From Diphasiastrum complanatum (taxonomy: Eukaryota; Streptophyta; Lycopodiopsida; Lycopodiales; Lycopodiaceae), in contig CM055100.1 in NCBI GenBank assembly GCA_029204225.1, forward strand, positions 2,069,334 to 2,133,333: DNA of 64,000 bases. Direction: 5' to 3'. The translations under genes and the position numbers were made by a program. Of this stretch, positions 10,545 to 22,161 are shown piece by piece (the first letter of the stretch is position 1; every line of letters starts with the position of its first letter). Below the pieces are notes generated by a model. That model worked only from the letters and a program-made list of their open reading frames with translations, made no database searches and had not been told where the DNA came from.

Positions 10545-12392
10545 TCAAAGCACGGTCTCCAATGCAAATATCCTTTTTGCAATACGTCTCGCCATCTGCA
10601 GCTTACCATAAAGCCTACAAGCACCTAATAATGTTGTCCATACACAAGAATCGGGTTGCCATGGCATATTGGTGATTGTGTCCTCTGCTTCATCAAAGAG
10701 GCCGGAACGCCCAAGAAGATCAACCATACAGGTATAATGCTTAAGTGTTGCTTGGATACCATAGACTGGATTCATGGACTCAAAGAAGTAAACCCCTTGC
10801 GCCACTTGGCCTGAATGGGTCCAAGCTGAAAGAAGTGAAACAAAAGTGCCATTGTCCAATTCCACACCTTCTTGGCACATACGATCAAATAGAAGAAAAG
10901 CGTCTTTGGCAAGGCCATGCAAAGCATAACCCCCAATCATGGAAGTCCAAGCAACAACATTGCAGGTCGGCATGCTGTCGAACACTTTGCGAGCATCCTC
11001 TATGCTCCCACATTTTGAATACATGTCAACCAGGGAACTGCCCACATGCAAGTCACTTTGCAATTGTCTTTGAATCACAAGCCTATGGACGAATTTGCCC
11101 TCCTCGAGAGCAGCAGCACTAGCACATGCACTCAATACCGCCAGAAAAGCGAGCTTATCCGGCTTGACCTGTTCGTGCTGCATCCATCGAAACAGTTTCA
11201 ATGCCTGCCTTCCCTGCCCAAGCTTGACATATCCCATGATCATGGCACTCCAGGAGACCACATTGCGTCTAGGCATTTCCTTGAAGACTCTATGAGCATC
11301 CTGGACGCTACCACATTTGACGTACATGTCGATCAGACAATTGGCCACAAAGAGATCCGAATCCAACCCACTTTGAATGATTTGCTTGTGAACTAGCCTA
11401 CCCTCCTCAATTGCTCCAAGACTAGCACATGCATTGAGGACTCCTACATAGGTGACTCGGTTTGGCTCCACCTTACCTTGCTGCATCTGTTGAAACAAAT
11501 GCAATGCCTTCTGTCCCTGACCACACTTAGCATAACCCATGATCATCGCACTCCACGAGACCACATCGTGCTCAGGCATCTTGTAAAAGACACCGCATGC
11601 TTCTGCTATGCTGCCACATTTGGCATACATGTCAACTAGGCAGCTGCCCACAAACACGTCCACTTCACACCCACTTCTTGCAATATGTTCATGGATAAGC
11701 CTCCCATGTTGCAATGCCCCTACAATGGCACATGCCTTGAGAATTGGAATAAAAGTAAATTTGTCCGGGCTCACGTGTTTTGCTTGCATTCGATCATAAA
11801 GCTGCAATGCTTTCATGTGTTGTCCATTCTTCACAAGTTGTGAGATCTGCACATTCCAGGTAAAATTACTTCGTTCTATCACCCTCGGTTTCAAAGTCCC
11901 CAATCTTTCTTTTACCCAATCAGGGGTCGTCCCACTCTCAATCCAAAGCGCCTCCTGCGTTGTTTTGTGTTTGAAATCAGGATGTCCATCCTTTTTCTGG
12001 TTACACGAGATCGAATCCAGATTAGGGTTTAGGGTTTAGTCAGCATCCATGGGCATTTTATCCACTAACAAAAAAATTCTTATTTTCTACTGCGGAACAC
12101 GTTCAAACTTCACCTTCTCAAACCTCTGATCCCACCACCGTGAAGTATCCGAAAAGAACTCTCTCCAAAGCTGCTCAGCGGTCATCTCCGAGCCCGACCC
12201 AAATTGTGGACCTGCCAAAAATAGCTTCTCAAAACCAATCGACTTAGATATAGAAGCATAACCAGGATTTTCTACTAGGATTACATAAGAAATGATTTGG
12301 GCGGGCATGTTAGAAACCGGGTGCTGAAAGGGAAGCCCTGCTACATGCAAACGATCTCCTAACATCCGATATCCTTGAGCATTGGATTTCAT
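10545..12392 (-). CDS. OSB-like PDF motif fused to a PLS-class PPR protein (two exons, minus strand)
   Basis: Exon 12392-12114 ends in LWREFFSDTSRWWDQRFEK; exon 11996-10545 begins KKDGHPDFKHKTTQEALWIE and TPDWV. Spliced in phase 0 across a 117-nt GT-AG intron, these form the PDF motif of plant OSB proteins (organellar single-stranded DNA-binding proteins). The earlier GDRLHVAG resembles the end of the OB fold. The same frame then runs into twelve PPR motifs in P/L/S order, for example LVDMYAKCGSIAEA, followed by an E-like motif (VWTTLLGACRLYG) and TGA. The predicted role is organellar nucleic-acid binding: the PPR array recognises RNA, and the OSB part would bind single-stranded DNA. No DYW domain is present, and the E motif breaks off after FALE. 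No ATG lies between the intron and residue 30 of the PPR part (11816), so the PPR frame alone lacks a normal start. Alternatively, a PPR gene may have landed in a decaying OSB gene. Confidence 0.72.
11997..12113 (-). other. predicted 117-nt intron in the OSB-PPR gene, carrying a telobox pair
   Basis: The donor is GAGAAG|GTGAAG at 12113 and the acceptor GTAACCAG|AAAAAG at 11997. Splicing restores the WWDxR...PDFKHK spacing of the OSB PDF motif, and both exons keep phase 0. The intron contains in-frame stops, so splicing is required for the fusion. Inside it, 12021-12039 is attagggtttagggtttag, two overlapping plant telobox motifs (AAACCCTAA), a motif usually found in promoters of translation and organelle-biogenesis genes. 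Confidence 0.68.
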
Positions 12393-12609
12393 AGCGGAGA
12401 TCTAATGATAATTGAGACGTTCCACCCATAATTTCACCACAGCTGGAACTTATATGTCCTTGTAGCGATCCGCTGCGCCGACGTCTGAAGGACTCCCAGT
12501 TCACATTGATCTTCGGTCTTAAATTATGTCTGAAACTGGTGCGCGCATTCTCGTACAAACAACTGTGCAAGGACTTGGCCAATGCCCCTTCCATTTCCTT
12601 CAGTCACTG
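12393..12609 (-). pseudogene. possible 5' exon(s) of the OSB gene (transit peptide and OB-fold start), frame disturbed
   Basis: An ATG at 12594 opens a frame rich in Arg and Ser (MEGALAKSLHSCLYENARTS), like an organelle transit peptide. The OB-fold-like piece TYKFQLW lies in a second frame, and the downstream GDRLHVAG exon in a third. Either unrecognised introns or small frameshifts separate them. A plausible acceptor (ttcttacacaaagctccag) ends near 12609. I cannot decide between spliced gene and decay by eye. Confidence 0.35.
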
Positions 12610-13413
12610 GAGCTTTGTGTAAGAAGACAATTCACCAGCAGGTATACTCTAGAATTGAGCATAGTGATAAATATTGTGATAGCACAACACAGACTTTACC
12701 ACAACCTAAGCAGTCATGCAAGCTATACCAAATATAATGCAGGCATGTCCAGCTTTTATAACTTATCAGAAGAAAGAAAAAAAACCATTTTTTATTCGAA
12801 ACTTTTGTAAATAATTAGAGCAGAAACAAAAAAAACTCCTGTTTCAACCAGCTGCAAAAAAGACCCAAGGAGTTCATGAAGCAGGAAAGAACATTGGGTT
12901 TCTTAATCCACCCGTTCTCCTGATTTACATCACTTCATACAAACGAACGGGAACGGGCCAGCCACATGGAGAGCTGCTCTTAGTAGAGCCAAAACAGCCC
13001 AAAAATGGTTCTCTAATATAGGAGTGAGCTAAAATGTCAATAGATTATGGCATAGCCTCGAAAGCATGCCCAAGTTGCATCCATACCCACCCATTCTAAA
13101 CCTTTTGGGTTGGAATGTTCTATTCCTGTATGTAGGGATCATAAAGAAATTTGTTTTTTTAGAGTAAACAACATCCGTTAACAAATTTGAGATCATAGTG
13201 GAGCCAATAAACCAACATTGAATTTAAAGTTACTGAGATTTGAAAGTGAAAATTGACTAGCAATAACTCAATAGCTTCTTCTTTTTTGAAGGCTTAATGA
13301 TACTATTGCATTTTCACAAATATACAAGTACAAAAAGGATGGCAACTCGTGGCCAAGACAGTCAGCAATCCAAAAGGACAACTTTATACACAGTCATATA
13401 CATAGCTTTAAAG
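12610..13413. other. intergenic, nothing recognised
   Basis: AT-rich sequence between the OSB 5' end and the family D RNase H. The 3' LTR of family D should lie here (minus element, below 13414), but I find no segment clearly matching the sequence beyond its PBS at 18862. Confidence 0.5.
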
Positions 13414-16400
13414 TCAACAAACTTTAAGTACATAAAGCTTTGATCTAAACTTATCAAACTTTTCTCCAACAAGTGGCTTAGTGAAAATATCAGCTAGTTG
13501 TTCTTCTGTGCTACAATGAACAACATGAATTTCACGACTCAGCAGCCTCTCACGTATAAAGTGATACTGAATCTCAATGTGTTTAGTTCTCGCATGGAAC
13601 ACTGGATTCTTTGCTAGCTGAATGCCACTCTGACTGTCGCTATGTAAAGTCGCAGGATTTTTCTGCTTCATGCCAACTTCTTCCAAGATTTGTCTCAACC
13701 ATATAGCTTCCTGTGCTGCACTACACATTGCCTTATACTCTGCCTCTGTGGTGGAAAGAGCAATTGTACTTTGCTTCTTACTAGACCAGGAAAAGCAACT
13801 ACCACAAAACTGGAATACATACCCTGAGGTAGATCTACGATCATCATAGTCACCTCCCCAATCCGCATCCACATAGCCACACAACTCAGGTAAACCATCA
13901 TGCTTCTTGTAAATCAAGCCATACTCTGAAGTGCCTTTTACATAACGCAAAATGCGCTAGTTGTCTTCCAATGCGTTTCCGTAGGTGCTGCCATAAACCG
14001 ACTTACAATGCCAACAACATAGCATATATTTGGTCTAGTCATGGTAAGGTAAATCAAGCTCCCTACTAACTGCCTATACAGCGTAGCATCAAATGACTGT
14101 GACTCATCAAGCTTAGAAAGTTGTTTACTTGGTTCAATAGGAGTATTTACTGGTTTGCAATCCTGCAACCTAAACCTGTGCAACAACTCTTTGACATACT
14201 TCACTTGTGTTAAACCCACTTCGTGTCCAATTTGCCACACCTCTACTCCAAGGCAATAATGCATCAGGCTGAGATCTGTCATCTCGAATTGTTCCATGAG
14301 TTCTTTCTTGATCATATCTATCATCTCTTGATTATTTCCCATAATAATCAAGTCATCAACATAAAGAACAATCAAAGCAACCATACCATCAAAGCATAAG
14401 ACATATAGATTTGGATCAGAGTGTGTTCTCACCATCCCCTTTGAATGAAAGTAGGCATCAATCCTGCTATACCATGCACGTGGTGCCTGTTTAAGACCAT
14501 AAAGCGCTTTCTTCAAGCGACATACTTCATTCTCCTGTCCTTTCACTACAAAGCCTTCAGGTTGAATCATGAACACCTCTTCTTCCAACTCACCATTCAG
14601 AAAAGCAGATTTCACATCCATCTGATGCAAAGGCCAACCAAAATGTGAAGCTAAAGCAACAAGTAGACGTAGAGTATTCCACTTACATGCCGGCGCAAAG
14701 GTCGCCTCATAGTCGATGTCTTTGCTTTCTGCATACCCTTTGATCACGAATCTTGCCTTGTGCTTTGCTATACTTCCATCTGCATGGTACTTAGTCCTGT
14801 ATACCCATTTGCAACCAATGGGTTTCTTGCCAACTGGTAGTTCTACTAAGTCCCATGTGCTATGCTTAGCAATTGACTCCATCTCCTCTCCCATGGCCTT
14901 GACCCAAATGTCATCATCCTTTGCTTCACCATAAGTCGATGGTTCTTTGCTTTAAATAATGCTAGATAAGAGAGCATAATTTGCTTCATACCTCTCAGGT
15001 TGTGTCTTCTCTCTTGTTGATCTTCGTAGCTCTCCCTGGCTAGATGATCCTGGAAAGTCATCCATGTCGCGGCTCTCCAACAATCTCTCAAACCACTTAG
15101 GGAGCTTCCTGTCAGGTGATCGGCTTCCTAGTGAGAATGTATCCCACGGTACATCCTTCTCCTTGCGTTTGTCACTTACAATTTCAATCCTTCTTGCACC
15201 AAAAGGTTTGTCCCTACCTCTCCAACCTGTCTCTTGAGGTTGAGTAGTAGTATCTTGAGATGTATCCTCATGTTCATCACTCGGAAGGTCAATGAATGGA
15301 TCAGCATCAGGTACTATCCTCACTATACCATCTTTCCCACTGGATGTCTCTATCTTCTCAGCATCCTCGTCTTCATACATCTTGGATTCATCAAAGATAA
15401 CATCACGGCTTACATGGATTTTGTTTTCCACTGAATCAAAACATCTATAGCCCTTCACACGATCATCATATCCTAGAAATATACACTTGATAGCTTTTAC
15501 ATCAAGTTTCCGTCTCTCTTCTTTAGGAATGTGTACAAAGGCCTTACATCCAGAGATTCGCAAGTGGTTCACCTTTGGCTTCTTCTTCGTGAATGCTTCC
15601 TCAGGTGTTATCTTTGGTATGGCAATGGTAGTACTTCTATTTTAAAGATAGACTGCCGTACTGCATGCTTCTGACCAAAAATCCTTTGGTAGTTTCATCT
15701 CAACTAGCATAGATCTGGCACTTTTCACAATCTTACGATTCTTGCGCTCAGCTACACTACTGAGAGCAGGAGTATGAGCTTGCGTAAATTGTCTTTTAAT
15801 CCCACATTGATCACAAAGATCATTGAAGTCATAAGACATGTACTCACCTCCACTATCTGATCTTAGGACTTTGATCTTCCTACCTATCTGATTTTCAACC
15901 AATGCTTTGAAACTCATGAAGTTGTCAAATGCATCTGATTTCTTCTTCAAGAAGTAGATCCATGTCTTACGTGACATATCATCAATAAAGGTCATGAAAT
16001 AGAAGGCTTTACCTAAGGACATTGTCCTCATAGGCCCGCATAAATCTATGTGGATTAAATCCAGGAGGTTCTTTGCTCTTGCAACACCCCCTTTATTGAA
16101 CTTCTCTCGATGCTGCTTCCCATATACACATGATTCGCACATCGATTTCAAGTGGTCTTCAATGGTAGGCAATCCTATTACCATCTCCAATTTTCTAATC
16201 AAACTGAGACTTCCCAAATTCAAGTGACCAAGCCTCTTATGCCACAACTCAGTTTGCGATGGAATGGACGATACAAGTCCATATTGCCCCTTGATTGTAG
16301 CTTTCAACCTGTACAATTTTGTATTGGGCTCCCTTACTCCATCCACGATAACTTTGAACTTTTGGTTCACATACTTCACAAAGCAACGATCATGGGTGAA

Positions 16401-17551
16401 TTCTACTTTCAACTTCTGATCAGTAATGACTCCAACAAAAAGTAGATTTTTTTTCAAACCTAGTACGTAAAGTACCTCTCTGATCATCCTGCTTTTGCCA
16501 TCAGGTAGTTGGATTGAAACAATGCCTATCCCCTTGATCTTGCACATATCGGCATTTGCTTGTGAAACGGACGTTCCATTATCCAACACTTTCAAGGTAC
16601 TGAACCAATTCTTGTTACCTGTCATGTGTCTTGTGGCGCTCGAGTCAATATACCATGCTTGATCATCTTGATTAGATGACAATGCAGATATGAAGATGCT
16701 AGAGTCTTCAATCTCACCCTCATCGACAAGGTTACCTGCTTGCTCTGGTTTCCCCTTGCCTTGTTCCGCCAAGAATTTGCGACATTCACTCTTCCAATGG
16801 CCTGTTTACCACAATGGAAGCACTTGTCTTTCTTCTTGGTCTTACTGGAAGATCCCTCATCCTCTTGAGACTTGGCAAATTGCTGCTTAGGCTTCTTCTT
16901 GCCCTTGCCCTTGCCTTGTTTCTGGCGTGTTGCAAGTGTCTGATCGTCAGTATTTTGACGTCTAGCTTTCACCATTTCTTGTCGTTGCTCTTCCTACATC
17001 AAGATTCCTATGAGCTCGTCAAAGGTTGGCAATCTTTCTCTTGATGCTATTCCGCTCACAAGCATCTGATAGGGTTCTGCAATGCCGCACAATGCATTGT
17101 GCACCAGCTCCACATCACGTATGTGCTCACCAATAGAATGCAGTTCATCCCTCATTGTCTTGATTCTGGTCATATACGTCTGAATGTGCTCTCCTTGCTC
17201 CATGCGGGCACTATTCAACATTGACTTCAGAAACATGATTCTTGATGGATTTGACGTCTCGAACTGCTCCTTTAGCACATCCCATGTCTGTCTGGGTGTA
17301 ACAACATCACAAATGTGGGTAATGATGTGATCCTTCACTAACAAGTTAATGAAGGTCAAAGCTTTCCTCAACTTTTTGTCGAACACTTTGATATCCGCTT
17401 CATTTGGCGGCCTTCTCTCATCGCCTGTGACAACTTCCCACACGTCTTTCTCCATCAATATGTTTTTCATTTTGAATTTCCACACTGCATAGTTGGAAAT
17501 CCCGTCCAATTTGCTACTTTCACTCAAAATGGACTCTCCCATGTTTGTCAT
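13414..17551 (-). pseudogene. copia gag-pol (family D), full length but disabled
   Basis: The order on the minus strand is gag (ATG at 17551 or 17542, MGESILSESSKLDG...), zinc knuckle start CFHCGK near 16820, protease near 16650, integrase 16500-14950, RT (YVDDLI near 14355) and RNase H to 13414. Damage seen: TAG replacing a Gln codon near 16994, where the related copy at about 30143 has CAG; a frameshift inside the zinc knuckle; stops near 15640; breaks near 14950 and 13945. The protease triad reads DSS where the other copy has DSG. Integrase keeps HKRLGH...CESC, HIDLCG, LRSDSGGEY and AERKNRK. This is a separate lineage from families A, E, F and H (different gag opening KLDGISNYAVWKFKM). Confidence 0.9.
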
Positions 17552-18849
17552 CACAAAACTGCTTGAAACTTTTGCCGTAGGCTAAAAACAGTATGCCGAG
17601 GCCAACAGTGATGTCAAAAGCTGAAAATAATGACTTGCACTTTTTCCCTTACCAGGCCACTCGTCGCTTTTCCACCAATTTGAAAGCCAAATCAGCGTCG
17701 GCTTTCGAAATGCACTCAGTCGTCAACTCCCAACTACGTGCCTAGTGGAATGGTGAAATCACTTTTGGCGCACTCCGAACACTTTCTCCGCTGCAATCAC
17801 TCTGTTTTGCTGTACCATACTTGCAGGTACAGTCCAGGTGCCCTTCATTTGGAAGTTATAGCCTTTTGTTTGGGTCTCAGACAAAGGACCCAAAAATAGG
17901 GACTTTTCTCCTTTTTGATTGTTTCTTCAAAGTGAAGAAACTTCACACTTCATGAACTTGGGACCCAACTCAACTCTCAATGTGAAAATTTTTATTGAAG
18001 TTGAATGGCTATAATTACTTCAAAACCTCTTTGTCTTCTTCAACTGCCCTTCAGACTCCATCTAAAGGTCGATTTTGATCCAACTGTGGATATTCATCTT
18101 AAGTAGCGCGATCTCAACCGTCGATCCATATCTACTCTCAGTCCTACAACTGTGATCTTTCCAAAATGTTGAAACAGGGTACTCTAGCCGTTGGACACTT
18201 CGGAGCGCTACAGCTCCACTCCCTTCACCGCGCACGACAACCTCCTCGCGGCCTCCTTCTCCTTCACGAGCTTCAAGCTATGGCTGCAAGGTTTTGTCCA
18301 CCCAGCTCTCATAGATCCAGTGCGTTGTACTACTTGCGGCTGTCCACGGCCACTTCAAGTCTGATTCGTACTGCTAGGGCGCCCTTCTCTGAGATCTCAC
18401 AACAACCAAAATAGTTCAGAACAGAGAGAAAACCAAGTATTTAGGCTTCCAAACCCTTGACCAGGGTTTTGCTTGCAACTTTTGATCTTGGCTTGCTTTT
18501 CACAACTCTCTAGCTGGCCAAATCAATTGCTCTGAGGTCGCCCTACCATTGGAAAGCTGATGCTTCAATCCGTTTGTCAAACGGTGTCCGATTGATTGTA
18601 CACTGACTGCAAACACCGAATAGCCTCTGGAATTTCAAAATTCCGTTTGTCGAGATTCTGATTCATCCGATAGCCCTTGTCTCTGAATCCTCACACAGTC
18701 TCAAGCTTACCAAGCTTCTGTGTGCTAAACTCTTTGCTCCAGTGTTTCTCCTTTCGTCTTCAACCCGCCGTAAACCCCGAACTCTCAAAAGACAGTTCTC
18801 CCAAAGCTCTCTTCAACGGCGATGTTGTACTATGTACACTCCCTGTACC
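17552..18849 (-). other. long untranslated leader of copia family D
   Basis: 1.3 kb separates the PBS from the gag ATG. It aligns with the leader at 28371-29585 of the second family D copy, for example the shared stretches around the PBS, a gagagttcgggatttacg-like segment and a block just before gag. No open frame of note is shared. Leaders of the other copias here are 144 to about 810 nt. Confidence 0.7.
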
Positions 18850-18861
18850 GCTCTGATACCA
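18850..18861 (-). promoter_or_regulatory. primer-binding site of copia family D (tRNA-iMet)
   Basis: gctctgatacca on the plus strand is tggtatcagagc in element orientation, complementary to the 3' end of initiator tRNA-Met. It marks the end of the 5' LTR, which starts at 18862-18863 and extends to higher coordinates. Confidence 0.88.
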
Positions 18862-19200
18862 ACTTAGAATTTGCTTTGCACAAGAACACGGATCATGCTA
18901 CACGTAACACAGACAAAAAATACTCTCCACAGCAAGCTCACATAGTACACAATACATATAGTTGTTCACTCAGGCAACCCATGCATGACCCAAGTTGTCG
19001 TTGGCGGGACGCGTGTCCCGTCGACTTGCCTCATGGCGAGGCCAATTGATCCTTATCCACTGATAGGACCCACAGTACAGTAGCATAGTGATTCTACTTT
19101 AATGTTAACTGCATGAACCACCCAACCAATATGGAGAGGCTAGTCAATACCCTAACCAATCCACCCCCAAGCCACAGTAAAGAACACAAGAGAGGAGAGG
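18862..19200 (-). repeat. probable 5' LTR of copia family D (outer end uncertain)
   Basis: Placed by the PBS at 18850. The inner end (ttctaagt in element orientation) lacks a clean CA, and the outer end is not resolved because family E LTR sequence abuts it; 19200 is an estimate. No matching 3' copy was found below 13414. Confidence 0.4.
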
Positions 19201-20070
19201 AAGAACTGGCTCAAGAATCACAATTCACAATAGGAGGATGGGCAAGTTTCCAATAGACCTATTCTTCTTAAGAGAGATGGAATATTCTCTTTAGGATACC
19301 CATGCAACCTAAATTGAGCTATTGATCTCCTATTCTTGCATCAAAGCTGTATTCACCATGCATGTGAGTTGATTTTCACACGTGTGGACTGTCCACCACA
19401 TGTACTTGTGATCTCCTAAGGTGTGTAGATGCACCAAGATCAAGACTAGATTGAGATTCAAGATCAATCTTGAATCCTATGGCAAAAACACACTACTACA
19501 TGCATTCAATCACTTCCAACTCTCACTCACACATGTGGGAAGTATTCAAAAAATAATCTAAGTAAAAACAAGCTGCTCTCCTCGGGTAGAGAGAGAAAAT
19601 ACATCAAGAGCTCTCGGGTAGAGAGAGAAAGCTAGAAATCCAATAACTCACCAAATCCATGAAATCACCAAATCAATTGATTTCAAAATGAGGAGTACAA
19701 TAATACTAGTAGGTCCACGAGCTACCACTATGCTTAACTATGATTGGACCACATTTTGTCACCTCTTGATCCTATTGGATCATTGATCTATGCACCTCTT
19801 AATTCTATTGGACTATATTCAAGCACACCTCAATTTCCTATTGGACCTCTTGGAATTAATCAAACAAAAACTTTACACTTGTCTACACTCTAATTAGCAA
19901 GTGTTTAGCCTCTTACTCTATTTTGGCTCAATAGTGGCATTACAAGTGGAAATGCATGATTTGTCATCTATGCCAAATTTATTCCTATCAACATCCTACA
20001 CCTAGATGCTTGATGTAAAAAGCATAAGACCCCTATATCTAACATAGATAATCTTTTTCAATTCTTCACA
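19200..20070 (-). repeat. 3' LTR of copia family E (inner end clear, outer end estimated)
   Basis: In element orientation the purine tract gaggagtg is followed by TGTGAAGAATTGAAAAAG at 20070, a normal LTR start. It carries CACACGTGTG at 19377-19386 and a short direct repeat, ctcgggtagagagagaaa, at 19581 and 19613. The far end near 19200 is only estimated. Confidence 0.6.
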
Positions 20071-20088
20071 CTCCTCCTAAAAGATTAT

Positions 20089-21605
20089 CTATGAAGATTT
20101 GAGCATTGATCTTGATATAACTCCAAGATTAGATCTATGCTTGATGAAAGCACTTTTGCTCAAAGGCTTGGTGAGTAGATCGGCAATACAAGAGGACGAG
20201 TTGACATGCTCCAAATAGATTTCTCCTCCAATAAGCTTTTCTCTCACAAAATGGTGTGCCACTTCTATGTGCTTGCTTCTTGCATGAAATATGAGATTAT
20301 TGGCAAGAGCTTGGGCCGAGATGTTATCACACTTGATCATTGGTAGATCATCCTCCTTGATGCACTTTAGTTCCATTAATAACTTCTTGATCCAAAGCAC
20401 TTCTTTGGTAGTTGTAGTGAGTGCTTTGTACTCTGCCTCACATGAAGAGAGATATATAGTATCTTGCTTTTTGGAAAGCCAAGATATTAGATTGCCTCCA
20501 AGAAAGATAGTGTATGCACTAATAGACTTTCGATCCATTTTGTCACTTGCAAAGTCCGAATCCGAGTAGCCAATAATGGATAGATCTTCACTTTTATAGA
20601 GTAAACCATAATCACAAGATGAAGATACATATCTTAAAGTCCTCTTGGCCATCTTCCAATGATGGATCTTAGGTTCTTACATAAATTGACTCAATTTGTG
20701 CACACAAAAACTAAGATCGGGCCTAGTAATGGTAAGCCAAATCAAGGAGCCTACAAGACTCCTAAAAAGTGTGATGTCCTCAAAGGATCTTTCATCACCT
20801 TTATTAGGATCTTTTACAATTTGCTCCATTGGAGTATCTATGCTCTTAGAATTTTTCATATGGAATTTTTTCAACATAGAGTGAGCATATCTAGATTGGC
20901 ATATAAAGACATGATTTTCATAAAAATCAATTTCTAGGCCTAGGATGTAATGTATCTCTCCTAGATCTTGCATTTTAAACTCACATCCAAGTGCTAGCTT
21001 GGTTTCATCAACTAGCTTGATACAACTTCCACAAAGAATAATGTCATCAACATAAATTAGAAGAATGACAATATTGCTATCAACAAACTTTAGATACATG
21101 GAAGGATCATAGTCACTAAGAGTAAATCCTAGTGAGATAAGGAAAGAGTTAAGTCTTGAATACCATGATCTTGGTGCTTGCTTGAGTCCATAAAGACTTT
21201 TGAAGAGCAAGCACACTTTGGACTCATCCTTGATGAATCCTTGAAGTTGTTCCATATAGATCTCCTCCTCAAGATAACCATTTAGAAAAACATTGGATAC
21301 ATCTAATTGGAACACCTTCCACTTGAAAAAACAAGCAAGAGAAATAAGAATTTTTATTGTCACCATCTTTGCAACGGGTGCAAAGGTCTCCTCATAATCA
21401 AGACCATGGATTTGAGCAAATCCTTTGGCACATAATCTTGCTTTATGCTTGTTGATGGTGCCATCATGATTGAACTTGATCCGAAATACCCACTTGCAAC
21501 CAATTACATGCTTGTTGGAAGGAGGATCCACAAGCTCCCAAGTATTGTTGGTGATCAATGCATCATACTCTTGCTTCATGGCATCACACCACTCCTTGGT
21601 ATTGC
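20089..21605 (-). pseudogene. copia pol 3' half (RT and RNase H), family E
   Basis: The minus-strand frame covers KEWCDAMKQEYDAL at the start of RT, the YVDDIIL catalytic box near 21045, RNase H (SDSDFASDKMDRKS, SSCEAEYKAL) and the terminal LLTKPLSKSAF. The only visible lesion is one in-frame TAA at about 20674-20676 where relatives carry Gln. At about 21605 the frame is joined head-to-head with a plus-strand copia fragment, so everything upstream of RT is missing. Confidence 0.88.
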
Positions 21606-22161
21606 ATTCATATCCACAGAGACAAAACGAGACGAATGATTTACATCACTCAACAAAGGTATCATCACAATGTTCTAAACAGATACAATCTAATGAATTG
21701 TAAATTAGCTCACTCACCGATGGATCCACGCCTACATTTGTCAAAGGACCAATGTCCCCAGACCAAGCAGGAAGAGGAGCAAATGGGAGAGTATCCTTAT
21801 CAATCGATACTTGGATCTCTCATGTACGCAATGATTTGTACAAGACCAGATATCTCTTTTGCAGTAAGCTCACTCAGCCAATATATGGCTAATCCTGGCA
21901 TTACCCATTGGAAGGCTCTCATAAGAGTCATGAGATATATTCGAGCTACCATGGACCAGTGCATCTGCTATGGAGATGTCATCAACGACAATCTTCATTA
22001 GCTCAAGGGATATTCTGATGCAAGCTGGGGAGGAAATGTAGACAATCGTAAGTCCACATCTGGATTTACATTCTTCTTCACCGACGCTCCTGTCTCATGG
22101 AACAGTCATAAACAAACCTCTATTGCACTTTCTTCTACAGAAGCAGAATACATTGTAGCTT
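21605..22161 (+). pseudogene. copia RT end/RNase H fragment (unassigned family)
   Basis: The plus frame reads IHRDKTRRMIYITQQ, then SILGSLMYAMICTRPDISF, then after one stop GYSDASWGGNVDNRKSTSG and SSTEAEYIVA. These are the connection domain and RNase H of a copia lineage different from A-J here. It stops exactly where the family A LTR begins (22162), inside RNase H. Confidence 0.85.

Noticed and set aside
10745-11396. Plus-strand open frames opposite the PPR array
   Set aside because: Antisense shadows of the PPR coding sequence; no family motifs and no independent start context.
12021-12039. Interstitial telomere
   Set aside because: Only about two and a half TTTAGGG-type units; better explained as a telobox.
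19581-19630. Duplicated ctcgggtagagagagaaa as a separate element
   Set aside because: Only two copies 32 bp apart within the family E LTR; ordinary local duplication.
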